A stretch of DNA of 64,000 nucleotides. It comes from Verrucomicrobiaceae bacterium (GTDB lineage Bacteria > Verrucomicrobiota > Verrucomicrobiia > Verrucomicrobiales > Verrucomicrobiaceae). Position 1 is the first letter of the stretch, and each line of letters begins with the position of its first letter. Below the pieces are notes generated by a model. It was not told where the DNA came from, searched no databases, and was given only the letters and a program-made list of their open reading frames with translations. The stretch is from assembly GCA_016713035.1 (NCBI GenBank), contig JADJPW010000006.1, forward strand, positions 186,001-250,000. The letters run 5' to 3'. Below, piece after piece: positions 63,667 through 64,000 of this stretch. Both the position numbers and the translations under genes were made by a program.

Positions 63667-64000
63667 TTAAGGGAAGACGATGCTCTCATCCGCGAGGCGC
63701 AGATACTCCAGCGTGTTTGTGCCCGCGATGCGCTCCACCACCTCTGCCGAGCTGGCTCGCAGCGCCTCTAGCTCACGCTTGTAGGTGCTGATTAGCCGCA
63801 CCACGGAGCCATTGATCTCTGCTGCGTAGCTGTAAAAAGGTGAGTCACTGCCCCAGAGGAATTTTTTCGGATATGCGGCTGCCAGATCCGCGATCACACG
63901 CCCAGGATCACTGTAATCCGTGTCAAAGCGCCGCGCTCGTGGCGCGATGTAAGCCATGTCCTTCGTCGCACCCTCGCAGTGAATGACGTGCGCCGAGCAG
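63667..64000 (-). CDS. amidohydrolase-family protein (5' part outside window)
   Basis: The frame is open to the right window edge. It reads CSAHVIHCEGATKDMAYIAP, then DPGRVIADLAAAYPKKFLWG and SDSPFYSYAAEINGSVVRLI. The WGSDSPF motif carries the metal-coordinating Asp of amidohydrolase-2 type TIM-barrel enzymes, and VIHCEGA places a metal His in the preceding strand. It ends with TAA at 63667. It may be in one operon with the PfkB kinase that follows. Confidence 0.75.
   Translation of the reverse strand, partial: CSAHVIHCEGATKDMAYIAPRARRFDTDYSDPGRVIADLAAAYPKKFLWGSDSPFYSYAAEINGSVVRLISTYKRELEALRASSAEVVERIAGTNTLEYLRLADESIVFP

Overview
The window looks like a Verrucomicrobia chromosome (Prosthecobacter/Verrucomicrobium-like). 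This rests on family content rather than on any rRNA marker: secreted sulfatase, formylglycine-enzyme-like and Gfo/Idh/MocA proteins, Tat/Sec leaders on catabolic-type enzymes, mostly absent Shine-Dalgarno sites, and GC-rich genes with AT-rich gaps. No rRNA or tRNA gene was seen.

Layout. 1-9 kb: an oxidoreductase, two small unknown proteins, two PilB/GspE ATPases in tandem, recJ and small membrane proteins, two of which carry an in-frame TAG. 9-12.5 kb is accessory: a helically phased palindrome array (9059-9405), two integron gene cassettes whose core sites match pairwise, a gene fragment, and an IS4-like element with a frameshifted transposase. 12.6-25.8 kb: efflux adaptor, hemB (frameshifted), an acyl-CoA-ligase-like enzyme, a 3D-domain lipoprotein, an esterase, a glycosidase-like protein, a HAD phosphatase, a VWA protein and a FAD oxidoreductase. 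25.9-28.5 kb is accessory again: a truncated DUF4262 gene, a SUKH-type protein, a repeated hairpin element and a second palindrome array with a 21-22 bp period. 28.5-45.2 kb is mostly core: ppk1, a double FGE-like protein, a thymidine phosphorylase-type enzyme, hflKC, a PhnA-like protein, pssA, a glucosyl-phosphoglycerate-synthase-like enzyme, an ABC amino-acid importer pair and an excisionase-HTH/receiver fusion.

45.3-54.7 kb is a complete type II-C CRISPR-Cas locus: cas9 (1293 aa), cas1, cas2, a tracrRNA on the minus strand, and an array of about 60 full repeats. The tracrRNA could be assigned from a near-complete anti-repeat, a TTGACG-17-TAAGAT promoter and an 11-bp terminal hairpin. It implies that crRNAs are read on the minus strand, back towards cas2. 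The repeats end in a -10-like TAGAAT next to each spacer, as in Neisseria II-C arrays. Cas9 has all RuvC residues and a four-cysteine HNH, but carries Ala where most Cas9 HNH domains have the metal-binding Asp. The repeat G-tract varies (7, 5 or 6 G), and one spacer-repeat unit is duplicated with an internal deletion.

54.7-64 kb: two tiny overlapping ORFs beside the array, an alpha/alpha-toroid protein, a sulfatase with the CSPTR maturation motif, ptsI, 5-formyl-THF cyclo-ligase, a VWA protein, hisC, a PfkB kinase and a partial amidohydrolase.

hemB and the efflux adaptor each carry single-base frameshifts beside homopolymers, so some apparent gene damage may be sequence error.
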